Part shown: piece after piece, positions 45,788-58,357 of the stretch
Layout of the letters: every line of letters starts with the position of its first letter
How positions within the stretch are numbered: position 1 is the stretch's first letter
Assembly (NCBI GenBank): GCA_028564705.1
Contig: JAPXFQ010000181.1
Span: 1,244,001 to 1,308,000, forward strand
DNA length: 64,000 bases
From: Apricaphanius iberus
Taxonomy: Eukaryota > Chordata > Actinopteri > Cyprinodontiformes > Aphaniidae
Reading direction: 5' to 3'
Program-made: the position numbers and the translations under genes
The notes under the pieces: generated by a model
The model's input: the letters and a program-made list of their open reading frames with translations, nothing else
Told to the model about the DNA's origin: nothing
Database searches by the model: none

Positions 45788-47105
45788 GTCAGTCATGTCT
45801 ACGGTGCTTATGGATTTTTTCCACTCTTTCTCTTTCACCACACATCCAATTGTCAAAGGTCATGTTTAAATTATTGTGTCCAATCCTTTGATATTTGTTT
45901 TATTTCATTCCTTACTTATCCTGTTTCTTGAAGGGCTTATATTCACTTTTTTATTATTTTGTTGTCTTCAGGTTTCCAATCATGATGATTATTTAATTTT
46001 AATGACAAAGAAATATGTAAAAGCCAGTAGAGATACAGGAAAGTGAAGACATGATGCCGAAGTTGAGAAGCAATGCATTAAAGACATTTCACACAAAATA
46101 AAATTCATTATGAAGAAGTCTTCAGTTAAAATTTCACTTCATAAAGGGAATATTTGTCTAGCTATTTAACCACTGAGGAGGATGAAGTTGCTCCAGGCCT
46201 AACGCACTGGCCCCCTATGAAGCGACTTTTCACAAAAACTAAGTTCTAACAGTAAAATTCTGCATGTAGGTAGAATTTATGCTGTGGTTCTGACTCACAT
46301 TCATGGTGTATCGATCAGCACTTTCTCCTTAATAACTGTGTAACCGGAATAGACAAAGAAGATTCATCTACAATTTCTCCATAGTTGATCTTTGTAGAAC
46401 GTTCTTTCTGCATCCTTCACTGTGTTGTGACAGTGAAATATGGTAGTCCTTTAAAAAAAAAGAGAAAAAAAGTTGTTTGTTATCAACTTTACAAAACAAT
46501 CTAAAGGTTTTTTATTTATTTCTAGTATTTCTAAGACTATTTTCAATACATTTTGGGTTTTCTTTCACTTAGAGAACATGAATGATGCCACCTGATATTT
46601 GTGCTGCCTTCTCTGCATGCAGTATATATTAGACACCACAGTTCTGTTTGATACAGTTATTGGTTTTATTCTGTTAGAACCCCACTGGGGAGCAGTTAGA
46701 ACTGATTATGCATCTGAGCTGTTAAATGAGAAGACTTTCACAGCCGTTCGGGGTGCTTAATCAGGATGGACTTTAATTAACTGGTGCTCTGCTTTCAGCT
46801 TACATTGTCTTGTCTTTATATGATGTAATGTTTTGGAATACCAACAGGTTTTACTTATTTAGCTGAAAATTCTGAAAGCATTGCTTTAGTAAAAAGTAAA
46901 CATATTTATAATGCTCTTTATGCCTCAACAGTAATTTGATTAAACTGTGGTTTTGATAATACCTAAATCAAATGAATGTGTTAACATCTGTTAGGACCAC
47001 AGATATATTTTCAGACAGTTTCTCAGCAGCCAACTGGAGTTCCTGAATTTTGATAAAAATTAAGGAAGGAAAATAAAAAAGAATACATTTCTATTCTATC
47101 CATAG
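45788..47105. other. non-coding, possible intron
   Basis: No repeat family is obvious. The part at about 46560-46840 is more complex and carries homeodomain-type TAAT motifs; it is a candidate conserved element. Confidence 0.45.
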
Positions 47106-48066
47106 GTGGGTAGAGTAGCCACTTCAACATACTACTATTTCAACATATTTTTACTCAAGTAGAAGTACAAAGTAATCATCCAAAAATTGTTCAAAAGCAA
47201 CAAAGGTATTTGTTAAAAAGCTACTCAAGTATTGAGTACATGAGTACTTGTTTTGAGATCATAACAACTAATTTAATAATTAAAAATTATGTAATTGGAC
47301 AGAAATATGAATGGATGAACTTTATGAAAAATGGTACTTTATGTCATTGAACCGGAGGAACAACGCGATTTAGTTTACAGTAAAACCTGTCCAAGATCAT
47401 GGCAAACAAAGAATACAAACAGATCCAGGTCACTGAAGGGCCTGCAGCCACCGAGTGGCGCTCCCATGTATGCAGTATGTAAGGAAATACACAAGGTTAG
47501 GGTGGAAGGGGGGGGGGGCACTCTTTTGTATCTTAATACCTTATTCAAGAAATCAAAAGACAGGCAATAGAAAAAGAAAACACACCTTAAACATTTAAGC
47601 ACATACTCAGACAGTAACAATAGACATTATTGTAAAACACATACAAACAAATTTGACAAGAAACTTTGGTCCAGGTCCATTTTTTCAAATGAAAACTAAT
47701 GAAAGAAATGTATGTATGTTAGACCAAGGTAAGGTACCCCCCACCCAACCTCCAAATCACACAGTAGCCTCAGCAGATAGAGAAGAATGTTAAAGTGATG
47801 AGGCTTGTGTACAAACAAGAGGTCTCAGTTCAACATAAACTCTATGTGGCAGTCTCATTCGTCTTCGGCTAAAACAAGCGTTCTGTTTCTTTCAGTAACG
47901 TTACACTCTGTGGGTAGAGTAGCTAGAAACACTACTCAAGTTGGAGTTCAATCCTTCATAAAAAAATATTTCTCAAGTAAAAAGTACAGTCAAGTGAAAC
48001 TATTCAAAAGTAATTTAAATAAGTTACTCAAGTTAATGTAATTGAGTAAATGTGACCAGTTACTTT
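47106..48066. repeat. pair of direct repeats of one dispersed family
   Basis: GTGGGTAGAGTAG begins at about 47106 and TGGGTAGAGTAG at 47911, and both are followed by ACTCAAGTA-rich sequence typical of a fish interspersed family. The middle contains a G run (47508-47517). It may be one rearranged element or two insertions. Confidence 0.55.
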
Positions 48067-48739
48067 AATATTAAATAATGATTAATGGGGAGCTAAGACC
48101 TTTAACAGAGACATTGATAGCTCTCTGTTTAAATAATTATAAAGAGAATGTGAAAGTTTCTGTAAAAGTCATAAGTGTTCTATGGTGGTCCTCCTCCACT
48201 CCTGCAGGGAGACTTCTTTGGGCGGGGGTTGGTGGGTGGGTGACGGACTAAGGAATCAGGCTTCATTGTGCCTGGACTGAACAGCCAGGCTAGAGAAACG
48301 CTTTGGACTGGAGGGCCTCTGCACACATGACCGAGCAAGCTGAAAAAGACATCAGACACAGATTAGAGAAAGAGACTAGTGGGGTTAAAAGAAAAAAAGA
48401 AGAAAAAAGCAGAATCTTTTCTGGGAAACTGCTCAGATCTGACCATGTAGGTATTTATTGGTCGCAAACACATCTTGGTCATGATTATTTATGTAAATAT
48501 GTTTGTAGAGACTTGTCACAGCTGGAGGTGGTCATTATATTGTTAGGCTGGGGAAACATGGTGACAAAAATAACATCATATTTAATGTTATAACAATGAA
48601 GCTTTAATTTTTGGAAGCTGATTTAAAAATCCTACTTCAAAAACATTGGTCCTATCAATGACAGGTTGAAAAATATGCATTATTGCAACAATCTACTGAT
48701 CATACTAAGCATGTATATAACTCTCAAGGAAATTTCAAT

Positions 48740-48870
48740 CAAACGCAACTGGACTTGGTAATTTGTCTTGGAAGACGTTTCACCTCTTATCCAAGAGGCT
48801 TCATCAGTTCATGCTCGCCGCTGACCAGGCTGGGACTGGTCCAACTAACTGGTGTGGAGACTCAGCTATT
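48740..48870. repeat. interspersed teleost repeat fragment
   Basis: Reads ggaagacgtttcacctctta, then atccaagaggcttcatcagt, a very common fish dispersed sequence. Family not determined. Confidence 0.5.
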
Positions 48871-48904
48871 TAACCTCTTGAACAAGAATCATTATGTCAT
48901 ACAC

Positions 48905-48960
48905 CCTGAATGCACCATGAAACATGGTGCTGGAAGCATCGTACTGTGGGCATGCTTAGG
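48905..48960 (+). mobile_element. short Tc1-like transposase fragment
   Basis: Encodes MKHGAGSIVLWACLG, matching the KHGGGSIMxWGC part of Tc1 transposases. It is about 55 bp long with no inverted repeats nearby. Confidence 0.5.
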
Positions 48961-50904
48961 TGTATTACACTATAAACTTTAAGCTGTTATGAGATTATAT
49001 GTAATAATTTTTAAAGATTTGCAAATGTATTCTTACCATTTGAATGTTTCGTGTCGTGTCAAATAACAACCAGAAAATGAATACATCATTAGGATGTTTG
49101 CTTTGTTTTTATCCATCAGCCAAAAAAGGAGTAGCCTATAACTGTACAGTAGAAGGGAAAAGGATACTTGTTTTGCATTCTATTTTCTTAAACATATAAT
49201 TTAAATTAAATATGTAAATGTTTTTTGCACAACTGGATTCAATCCCCTCAATTTGTGCACCCCTAAATAAAATTCAGTGCAAAGAAATTAGCTTTGGAAA
49301 CCATGTATTTTTTAGTGAATAGTGTTGAATTAATCTGAAAATGCAAAGGGTATATCTCAGCTGCAAAGTGCCCAAAAGATGTCTGTGCACCTAAATTGAC
49401 TTGCTAGAAAAGGAGTGTTAATTAGAGTTCCTTTGTAGCTCTGGAGGAGCTGCAGTTATGAAGAACTCTTGTGTTGAATGCAAACCTATTAGAAGTGCTG
49501 ATTTGCAAATGCAAATTTTCTAGATTGAAACCATGAAGTGATGGAGGGGAGTCTTTAGGAATTTAAGGCTTAATGATATCGATTGGATGATTTGAGCTTT
49601 ATGTTAACAGTTGTTTTCACTTGGTTTCATATAATTTGCAAGACCTTATAACGATTCTGCTCAGTATCTACCATATTTAATGCTGTGAGAATGGAGATAG
49701 TGACACATGACCTTCTCTGTGATTGGGAGAAAGTCATCTGTGTCTCTTACCATAAAAAAGTCTTAACAGGATTATATGAGGTTTTATCACCATGCACAAA
49801 TTTTGTTATCAGTTAGATTTATCTGAAGTGAAGCTGAATTTAAGTTGTTAATTATTCTGAAGGAATCATTGATTTCAGCTGCAGGAAGGGGTAAAAATTT
49901 TTTAATTTAAACCTCTTAAACTGATTTTGGAAGTGTTTTACCAAAAATCCTGTTCAATATAGTGCCGTCTTAGTTAAACTTTGTTTTTATCTATTGCATT
50001 TGCAGACGTCCCCATATCCATGGGGACGGATATAAAATGCAAAGGCATGCAGTGTTTCAAAGCAAAAATGTAGCAGAGCGCTTTTGGTCAGACCCAGAGT
50101 AAGACTGTGAAATAAGAGTCTCTTTTAATCTGTACCATGCCTTTATCACGCTGCATCCAAGCACAGACCTTTGTCATGGTAATGCCATGAGTCTGCAGCT
50201 CTGCTGGTCACAGTCTGAGCCAGAGGGACTCGTTAGTTTGTATGAATGACGACGTCCCTCGGTAAGCCCCAATCCACAAATCCTGCTGCAAAGCACACAG
50301 GGGAATCACACACCTGCTTCCTGAAACAAGACTGCTTTCTAACAAACTCTGAGATAAACTGAGCTATCTCACAAAGTCTTAGATAACTACTTAGCACACT
50401 TTAAAATGTCAAAAAGTTCATTTTTATCAATGAATTTAAACACAGTGGAAAAAATAGCTGACAAAGTATCTCAACTGACAAATACTAATAGTTCTTAAAC
50501 CTTATTAATACCAGGATGAATACATTTTCAAAATGTTATGTACTGATATTACGTAGAGATTAAGGTATGTATTGGATTTGATTAAAAAGAGCATGGTTAG
50601 ATGTACAGTAGTTTGAGGTTTTGTAACAGAGCAAAAAAAGATGTCTGACTTCCCTTTGAATGCTTCTGTCATTGGCATTTTATCATTACAACCCATAATT
50701 TAATGTATTTGTTTTGATTTTATATAGATACAAACAGAAAAGGTAGAGCGTAATTTTGGAATGAAAAGGATTCATAGACTTCACTTCTTTTTTTTAAATA
50801 CAATTCTGAAAAGTGAGACGTGTATGAGAATTCTCACCACTGATACTTTTAAATAAAATCCAATCTAAACAATTCATAAATAACCTAGTTGTTAATTGAA
50901 ATGA
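48961..50904. other. non-coding, no gene recognised
   Basis: No exon or transposon was found. Two sub-blocks, about 49430-49560 (with a double octamer motif) and 50000-50290, look less random than their surroundings. Confidence 0.45.
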
Positions 50905-51745
50905 ACTTGGGCAGTAGCCTAAGCAAAGAGACCCAGACCTCCCTCTCCCCGGCTACTTGGGCCAGCTCCTCGGTAGGAATCCCGAGGCGTTCCCAGGCCG
51001 GCTGGGAGACATAATCCCTCTAGCGAGTCCTGGGTCTTCCCCTGGGTCTCCTCCCGGTGGGACGTGCCCAGAACACCTCACCAGGGAGGCGTCCAGGAGG
51101 CATCCCGACCAGATGCCTGAGGCACCTCAACTGGCTCCTCTCGATGTGGAGGAGCAGCAGCTCTACTCTGAGCCCCCTCCAGATGACCGAGCTTCTCACC
51201 CTATCTCTAAGGGAGAGCCCAGCCACCCTACGGAGGAAACTCATTTCAGCCGCCTGTATCCGCAATCTCGTTCTTTCGGTCACCACCCAGAGTTCGTGAC
51301 CATAGATGAGGGTAGGAACGTAGATCGACCGGTAAATTGAGAGCTTTGCCTTTCGCCTCAGCTCTCTCTTCACCACGACAGACCGGTACAGCGCCCGCAT
51401 AACTGCAGACACCTTACCAATCCGTCCATCGATCTCCTGCTCCATTTTTCCCTCATTCGTGAACAAGACCCCCAGATACCCAAACTCCTCCACTTGAGGA
51501 AGGACCTCATCCCCGACCCGGAGAAGGCACTCTACCCTTTTCCGGCTCAAGACCATGGTCTCGGATTTGGAGGTGCTGATCCTCATCCCAGCCTCTTCAC
51601 ACTCGGCTGCGAACCACTCTAACGAGAGCTGTAGATCACGTTCAGATAAAGCCAAAAAGACCACATCATCTGCGAAAAGCAGAGACCCGATCCTGAGGTC
51701 AACAAAACGGATCCCCTCCACGCCTTGGCTCCAGCTCTCACTGGA
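50905..51745 (-). mobile_element. 5'-truncated non-LTR retrotransposon (Rex/RTE-like)
   Basis: The minus strand encodes 233 residues of the end of a reverse-transcriptase ORF. It starts with the catalytic-type box SLLFADDVVFLALSERDLQL and runs through STSKSETMVLSRKRV, VEEFGYLGVLFTNEGKMEQE and SIYVPTLIYGHELWVVTERT to GRRPRGRPRTR. FADD is the YxDD variant of LINE polymerases. The 5' part of the element is missing; the 3' tail lies toward 50905. Confidence 0.85.
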
Positions 51746-51876
51746 AATGAGTCCGACTTACTTCATGTATTATGTAGTAAAAATGAAATTTCCTGCCAAA
51801 TTAACTCCATTCTCTGTTTTGCTGCTGATGAGGTCCATCATAAAGCCCCTTTCGTGGTTTAAGGTGCCTTCACTGA

Positions 51877-52436
51877 GGCCCCGTCCACACTACTGCGTTT
51901 TCGTTTAGAAACGGAGAGTTAAAACGAAAACTATCTCCGTCCACACTAGCGTTTTCCCTGCGTATTAGAATTGATCGCCGTCCACATTAAAACGACTGAA
52001 AGCGCGGATCACGTGACCATTCTCCAACACTGGGCATGCAGATTGACCATTCCTCAGATTTGATGAAAGTAGCCAAGCTAACGTACCTGCTAAACATGTA
52101 GAAGGCCAGAGATGTAATTCGTTATCCATGTTGCAGTTTCTAATGTAATGTACTCCAGGCTGTTTTTGTATGTTATCGTCCGGGGACGGGTCATGTGATG
52201 GGTGGCTGACGAATCAGGGAAGGATACGCCATGACCGATGACACCCCATCATAGAGCACAGTGTGATCTGCTGCGTCATCGTTTCTAAAGTCCTCCGTTT
52301 TCAGACGTCCACACCAAAATGCCCTCCGGAGTTTCAAAACGAAAAACGGGGTCGGCAGCGTATCTAAACTTCCCTGTGTATTTTGGGTCAAAAGGTCTCC
52401 GTTTTTAAACAAAAACGCAGTAGTGTGGATGGGGCC
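51877..52436. mobile_element. inverted-repeat miniature DNA element, TGA target
   Basis: GGCCCCGTCCACACTACTGC at the left pairs with GCAGTAGTGTGGATGGGGCC at the right, with further matching inward (GTTTTCGTTT, AAACGGAGA). TGA flanks both ends (51874-51876 and 52437-52439). The 3-bp duplication fits Harbinger-type elements. 560 bp, no transposase. Confidence 0.8.
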
Positions 52437-52439
52437 TGA

Positions 52440-53955
52440 GCCTATGGCAGATGCTGCATCCTTAATGAGCCTTGTAAACACAACTTACAAGCAGAATCTG
52501 GGTGGGGGGGTGTGACATATCTCATGCTTTTATCCTGTCGTCCCCATCTTTGACAGCTAGCAAACACTATCCCTGCTCTCTGACACGGCTATCTAACCTT
52601 TAGGGAGCAGATGATTGTTTAGAATACCATGAATCAACCAGATGAACGACCAACAAATTGTATTGTGGTGACAGGGAAGTAAATTAGACTTTTCTGACTC
52701 AAGTTGTAATTACATTCTCACCCTTAAGATTTGTTTTATTCACCCATTTTAGTTGTTTATGGTCACCTATTTATTTCCCATGCCTGTCCTCTGTAGAAAA
52801 CACTTACTTATGGCTTTAACTCCTTCTTTTCTAGGATGAGTTGAGTAAAATGCAGATCTGATGATTTAGACTAAACTCCTCTGTCCTCGTGTAGCTAAAT
52901 CCTCCTTTCATCCACGACTATAATTTCCAGTATCCAGGCAGCGTAGAGGGGCCAGGGGAAACCAGTGGGGAAGCCCATCCGCCTTTCACTCACGCTGCAC
53001 GGAGGCAACCTCTCTCGGTGATAAATGACAGTGTACATGCTGAATGGTGCCTCTGGTTTGACCCTAAAGAGAGAACCCCCTCTTCTTTCATTACTTCTGA
53101 AGAGAGGTAATTACCATGTTCTGTGGAGGAGCCGCTGAGGTCTTATTCAATCTGAAGGCAGAAAAGAGAGAGAGGTAGCAGGGGAGGGGGAAAACAAGAC
53201 TGTACAATTAATCATTTGGCTCTATCATTTGGTACTTGGGATCTGTGATCAGATTTTTGGTCCCAGTGGATATTAATTTGAAAGCTCGCTTTCAATTTTC
53301 AGACCTGAGTGCCCCAACCAAAAGCACCATGCCGATCATGCAGGAGAAAATAAAATTATTATTTCATAAACTACTAGTCTTAACTATAAACAGGCCAGAT
53401 GGTTTTCAGCCACATTACCCCACATCTATTTAGTCATTCTGTGCATCTACTGTGTAAAGCATAGGAGGGATTTTTGGCAACAAATTTAATTAGAGCAGAG
53501 GGGCATGTAGGATCCCTAAAACAGAGACTGTGTGTCACAGTTTTACAGCAAAGTTTTCCTGGCAAAGTGCTACCTCACTACTGCCAGCTTCCCTCAGATA
53601 AAGAATGTGTAAACAGGGAACAATGGCCAAAATCTTTCATTGAATGGCTGCAGACATGAGACTTTCAAGTTAGTAAACTCTGCTGCGTGGGTGCCATCAA
53701 CTTCTAGAGCTTAAATAGCTAAATGGTTTTATCTATTAATTGATGCACCTTGTAAAAATATTTATTCCACTTTAACTTGCTCACATTTTGTCATGTTTCA
53801 CGGTAATATCCATTGTACAATGCACCACTGCCAATATGAGGGTTAGGGTATTTGGGTCAGTATTTGGAGATATTTGAAAGAAAACGCAGCTTTGGAAGCT
53901 GAATTGCATCAGGTCATTGAATGTGGTCGGCCCCCTACATGCAGACTCTAACCAC
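52440..53955. other. non-coding, nothing recognised
   Basis: No coding exon. The part at about 52890-53180 has even composition and could be a conserved element, but there is no direct evidence. Confidence 0.4.
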
Positions 53956-53959
53956 AGAA

Positions 53960-54095
53960 ATCCTTTCAGCAATCCCTCATCCTAAGCAAGCATTGGTCCC
54001 AACAGTGGGAAGAAAAAACTCACTTTTAACAGCAAGAAACCTCCAGCAGAACCTGGCTCAGTACAATCAGCCATCTGCCACAACCGTATGGGAGT
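53960..54095. repeat. interspersed teleost repeat, second copy
   Basis: Contains agcaatccctcatcctaagc and later aagaaacctccagcagaacc, shared with the block at 12490-12850. Confidence 0.55.
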
Positions 54096-55109
54096 TTGAG
54101 AAGACAGAGCAGAGACACAGAAAGAACAAAAGCTATTAACTGGTCTAGGATAAATTTGTAGGTGTCAATGAAAGATGGTTGCAACTCCTTGTCACTTACT
54201 TATAGCAATATGAACATTCAAAAACTGGAAGGAGTTGAGTCATTTATACTACCACAATCCTTCTGTTGCAGCCAGGCTTCTGATAGACAAAACAAATCAA
54301 TTTTATTATCACATATCAAGTCATTTACTAATTATGTCTTCTAAGGAGAGGGATCTAGTGTTTAACAAATCACATTTAATTGTTTTATTTTTATGTTCAA
54401 TCAAAGTTTTATTTATCTTAATGAGATGATCATAATTTCATTTTGTTAGGTTAACTTTCAATCCATTTGATTTTGGCCATGGGCAAGACACTCAGACACT
54501 TGGGGTACTGAATGCATAACAGTACAGAAGCTGCAGAGAGGTGGGTTAAACTATGACTCTGCTTCCTGGTCTGGACCCTGTTTTTTTCAGTATTTTGAAA
54601 GACTAATGTATCCTGACAGATTTCTAGAAAGAATAGCTGCTCCATCCAAGTGGGATGGATGCTGTCTCTCCAGATCAGACCAGGTTTCCCCCAAAATGTT
54701 TCCCAGTTATCAATGTAGACCATGTTGTTTACAGGACACCACTCACACAACCATTGATGGAATGACAGCATGCTGCTAAACATTCATACAATGTGTGATG
54801 GTACATTGTAGATTCTCTATTCCGTTAATTTGGACTAATTATTCATTAAATTGAATGAAAATTAAATACCACTGCAAATGTCATTATTATATTTGTTTTT
54901 AAAACTGATGGTGAAAAATAGATTTCGAATGGATTTATCTGATCCATCAGTCAAAATGACAGAAAACAAAAAAATTGTACGACCTCTGGTGCAGCCCATT
55001 GTGTTTAGAGATGTCCTATTTAGGAAATTAGTCCAGCTGTGTGTAATTTTGTCAGCTCCTCCATGAACACAACACAATGACACCATACATCATAATAAAT
55101 AGAGCATTC

Positions 55110-55155
55110 CCACAATGAAACATGGTGATAGTAGGATTATGCCGTGGCTGTGCTA
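55110..55155 (+). mobile_element. short Tc1-like transposase fragment
   Basis: The phrase acaatgaaacatggtgatag followed by taggattatgccgtgg resembles the KHGGGSIM region of Tc1 transposases. Too short to say more. Confidence 0.35.
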
Positions 55156-55178
55156 AACATACAGAGCTGGACGCCACG

Positions 55179-56678
55179 TAGGGTTGCCAACTTTCATAAA
55201 TTAAAATAAGGGACACAGGGCGTTATTTACCACGGGCCGAGCCATCCGACTCACGGGGAGGTGTGATTGTTTTAGCGAGGGGATCATACAGAAATGTCAT
55301 AGGTTACGTTTGAAATGCTTTATTCACAATAAACACATCAATGCATAATTTCTGTAAGTTAGGCTGCAAAAAGCTGCAATGTAAAGCATCCACATTAAAA
55401 AGGAAATAAAGTGTATACAACTTATGTTAACTTGTGCAACTGATCCTATTATTGCTTTTTACTTGCTTGTTTTGATTTTTGTGCAATTATTGTCTTGATT
55501 ATTTTTTTTATTTTAAATGCTTTTTGTATTGTAATCTTCAAAGTGATTTATGCTCTCTGTTCTAATTTTAATCATGTAAAGCATCTTGAATTGCCTTGTT
55601 TTGAACGTGTTATACACTACAATTACCTTGCCTTGCCTTAACAAGATGCAGTGTGATCTAACACATGCCAATGCCTGGAACAACAGGTCTGGTTGTTGAG
55701 CTTCCAACAATGTATTTACAATATTTTCTTTCTAAAGTGACTGTATGGGGACATTGCAGATGAACATTAAACACCTTTACACTACTATCTGCTCACTTAA
55801 ATGCAAATTTAGAAGTGGGATGACAAATAGTTAATTAAATTGGCTTACATGGCTTGTCTGAACAACAATCAAACCACACTAAGAGATTTAATGCAATGTT
55901 GTCTTACAATTTATTGGCTATTTCTCTAAAATTTTACATTTAAAAAGCCATAAACTTATCCAAACATATTTCATTTTAATCTACTTATTAGCATAACAAT
56001 TAATCAGTTACCATGATTTGATCTTAAAGTGGTAATTTATATTGATTGATTTATATTGATTGTAAAACAAAATCCTCTACAATTAATCCAACAAAAATAA
56101 AATTGCAAGTGGACGAGACATCTTTGAAAAAGCACAATACATATTATCTATTCTGAATATTTTAGCCTCAAGTTGCATAAGCCTCACAGACGTGTGTTTT
56201 CTGCGTTCTTGTGTGCCTGGTGTGCTGTGCAGCGAGTGTTCTCAGTGCGCCACTGAGAACATTCGTTGCATTGTTTACAGTTTGCCTTGTGTTCATCTAT
56301 ACTGATCTTTTCCAGTCAAGGATCGGCCTCTTCCCCCTCACCTATATCTCTGTAAGCTTTTTTTGGGACATTTTTAAAAGTGCTGTATGGAGGCGCCAGT
56401 ATTTTGTGTGTGTCTACCTGATCCATCCTGAGTAAACCATTTGCGGTCCCGTTTGATCCCGCCGTTAGAACAGTTTTGTTGAAAGTAGGGTGATTTTTAT
56501 ATTTATATAGGCTACGTAGTTAGAATAAAGTGGTATGAAGCCTATGACGGACACACATGATAGACATTTATGAAAATACGGAACAAATAGCATCCCTTAT
56601 TAGTTCAAAACGGGACGGCACATTTAATAGTATAATACGGGACAATTCCGTAATTATAAGGGATGGTTGGCAACCCTA
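55179..56678. mobile_element. hAT-type transposon remnant, 1.5 kb
   Basis: The ends TAGGGTTGCCAAC and GTTGGCAACCCTA form perfect 13-bp inverted repeats. The 8-bp flanks ACGCCACG (55171-55178) and ACGCCATG (56679-56686) differ at one base, typical of a hAT target duplication. Inside, gcagcgagtgttctcagtgc at about 56230 can read QRVFSV, like the conserved ERVFS near the hAT transposase C-terminus, but no intact ORF remains. Confidence 0.82.
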
Positions 56679-56686
56679 ACGCCATG

Positions 56687-58337
56687 TTTACTGTTACTGC
56701 TTGGAATAAAGAGTGACGTAAAAATGTGGTGGAGTAAAAGCATGAAAAACTAAAATGGGAAGATTGGTTGACTTCATAAGGGACACTTTGACACAGTTAA
56801 ATGTGTTTAAAATATTTTGATAAGTGATTTGGATTCCAAATGAATGTAAGGACGAATGTAAACTACACTACTAATTTTTTAAAGAAGCCATCTCAATAAT
56901 CTGCTACTGAAAAAATACACTAATTTACTAATTAGTATTCAATTAACTAGCTTTTGACATAAAAAAAAGCAATTGTGCGTGTGCTTTGTCTTTTCCATAC
57001 CACTAAAACATATAGCATCCAGGATTTATGGTGTGAAAAAAACTAGTAAACTTTTCTATGACTCTCCAAAGTATTCTTGTACTATTTTGTCAATTAGATG
57101 GGCCATTTAAATTGCCATTTGTAGCTATCTGGTTTAAAATGTATACAAATTTTAAAACATTTTCAAAGTCACAATTTAATTGTTAGATATTAGGTAAACA
57201 CTCAACAAACTAATGGATATTCTTGGAATAGGCAGCATATGTGGACAAATCTCACAGACAATTCTACAGCTCATTGGACTGTGGACATTGTATCGGTTGC
57301 AAACAATCAAAAAGGCATCAACCAAAATCACCCACATCCCATGAAACTGATAAACCCTCTGTGTTTATTGGAACAAAATATTTGGTTCTTAAAGCAGTAG
57401 TATTTTGTAGGATATTACATGTTCATAGGGCTGTGCTGATCATGTGATCCAAACCGCGTAATTCGGGACTCTGCGTCCATCTTTAGCTGAAAAAACTGAG
57501 TTTGCATTGATGGGCTGAAAAACATCTCCATTCACATGTAGCACAGCAGGCACTTTACTTCATGCGAGTGGTATTGATTGCAAATTACATGAGGCGTTAC
57601 ATAGACATGCACAAAAGAATCCATGCAGGGAGGGACACTCTGTAAAAAATAACGTCTTGCTCTGTAGCCCTGCACTGGGAAACAGAACCAAACACTCCTA
57701 AACAGAAGATACAGATTGTAGAAGTATATATTTCATAAATGTATGTTTCTGCACACTGGTCAAAGTTTTCTGGACCAACAGAGGGGGGTGAAAGTGTGTG
57801 CGGTTTGAGTGCACACAGTTGGTGGTTCTGTCAATGGGTGATTTAAACAGTTGACTGGAGAAAGACAGAGTAAGGACTAAAGACGATAAGTCATGTGTGG
57901 GCATATTTATATCGCGGTACTGAACACTGCATAACCTAGCAGAGATATTTTAATTGATTCTTATAACTTTTTGAGAGAGAGCATTGGAAGGAATCAAACA
58001 CAAATGCTAAAAACCTTAATGTCACTGTTGTTTGAAAGTGTTGGCATACAATCTGCTTAGTGTATGAAATGTAATGGGCAAATATTGTTACTCCTTTAAC
58101 AGGGTATAATAGTTACCCCACAGGGGTCCTTCCTTTGGTTTGCAGTGCCAACTGCATAGAAAGTACCGAATTATGGTCTCTTTTTCTCTCCCTTTTTCTT
58201 TTAAAGGCTCGGGTTGCAATGGCTGGAAGTGAGTTGAAAAGTAATTTGAGATGTTTTACAGTAATTAGTCATTGCTTGCTGCTGCTGTGGGGACTGGCTG
58301 CTGAACTGGCTGTGAATGGGACTACGATGTGATGGTT
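56687..58337. other. non-coding, nothing recognised
   Basis: AT-rich. A small frame at 57241-57447 has a Cys-x2-Cys-x2-Cys-like cluster but no further support. Confidence 0.4.
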
Positions 58338-58357
58338 GGGGGGGGGGGGGGGGGGGG
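58338..58357. repeat. poly(G) run of 20
   Basis: Twenty consecutive G after ggtt. It can form G-quadruplexes and is error-prone in sequencing. Confidence 0.9.

Noticed and set aside
50957..51340. Plus-strand 127-codon Pro/Ser-rich frame
   Set aside because: It is the complement of the LINE reverse-transcriptase region.
51555..51908. Plus-strand 117-codon frame
   Set aside because: It overlaps the LINE fragment on the other strand and runs into unrelated flanking DNA.
57241..57447. Frame with SSLDCGHCIGCKQSK, recalling Cys motifs in some retroelements
   Set aside because: Too short, no neighbouring domains, and no ends of an element.
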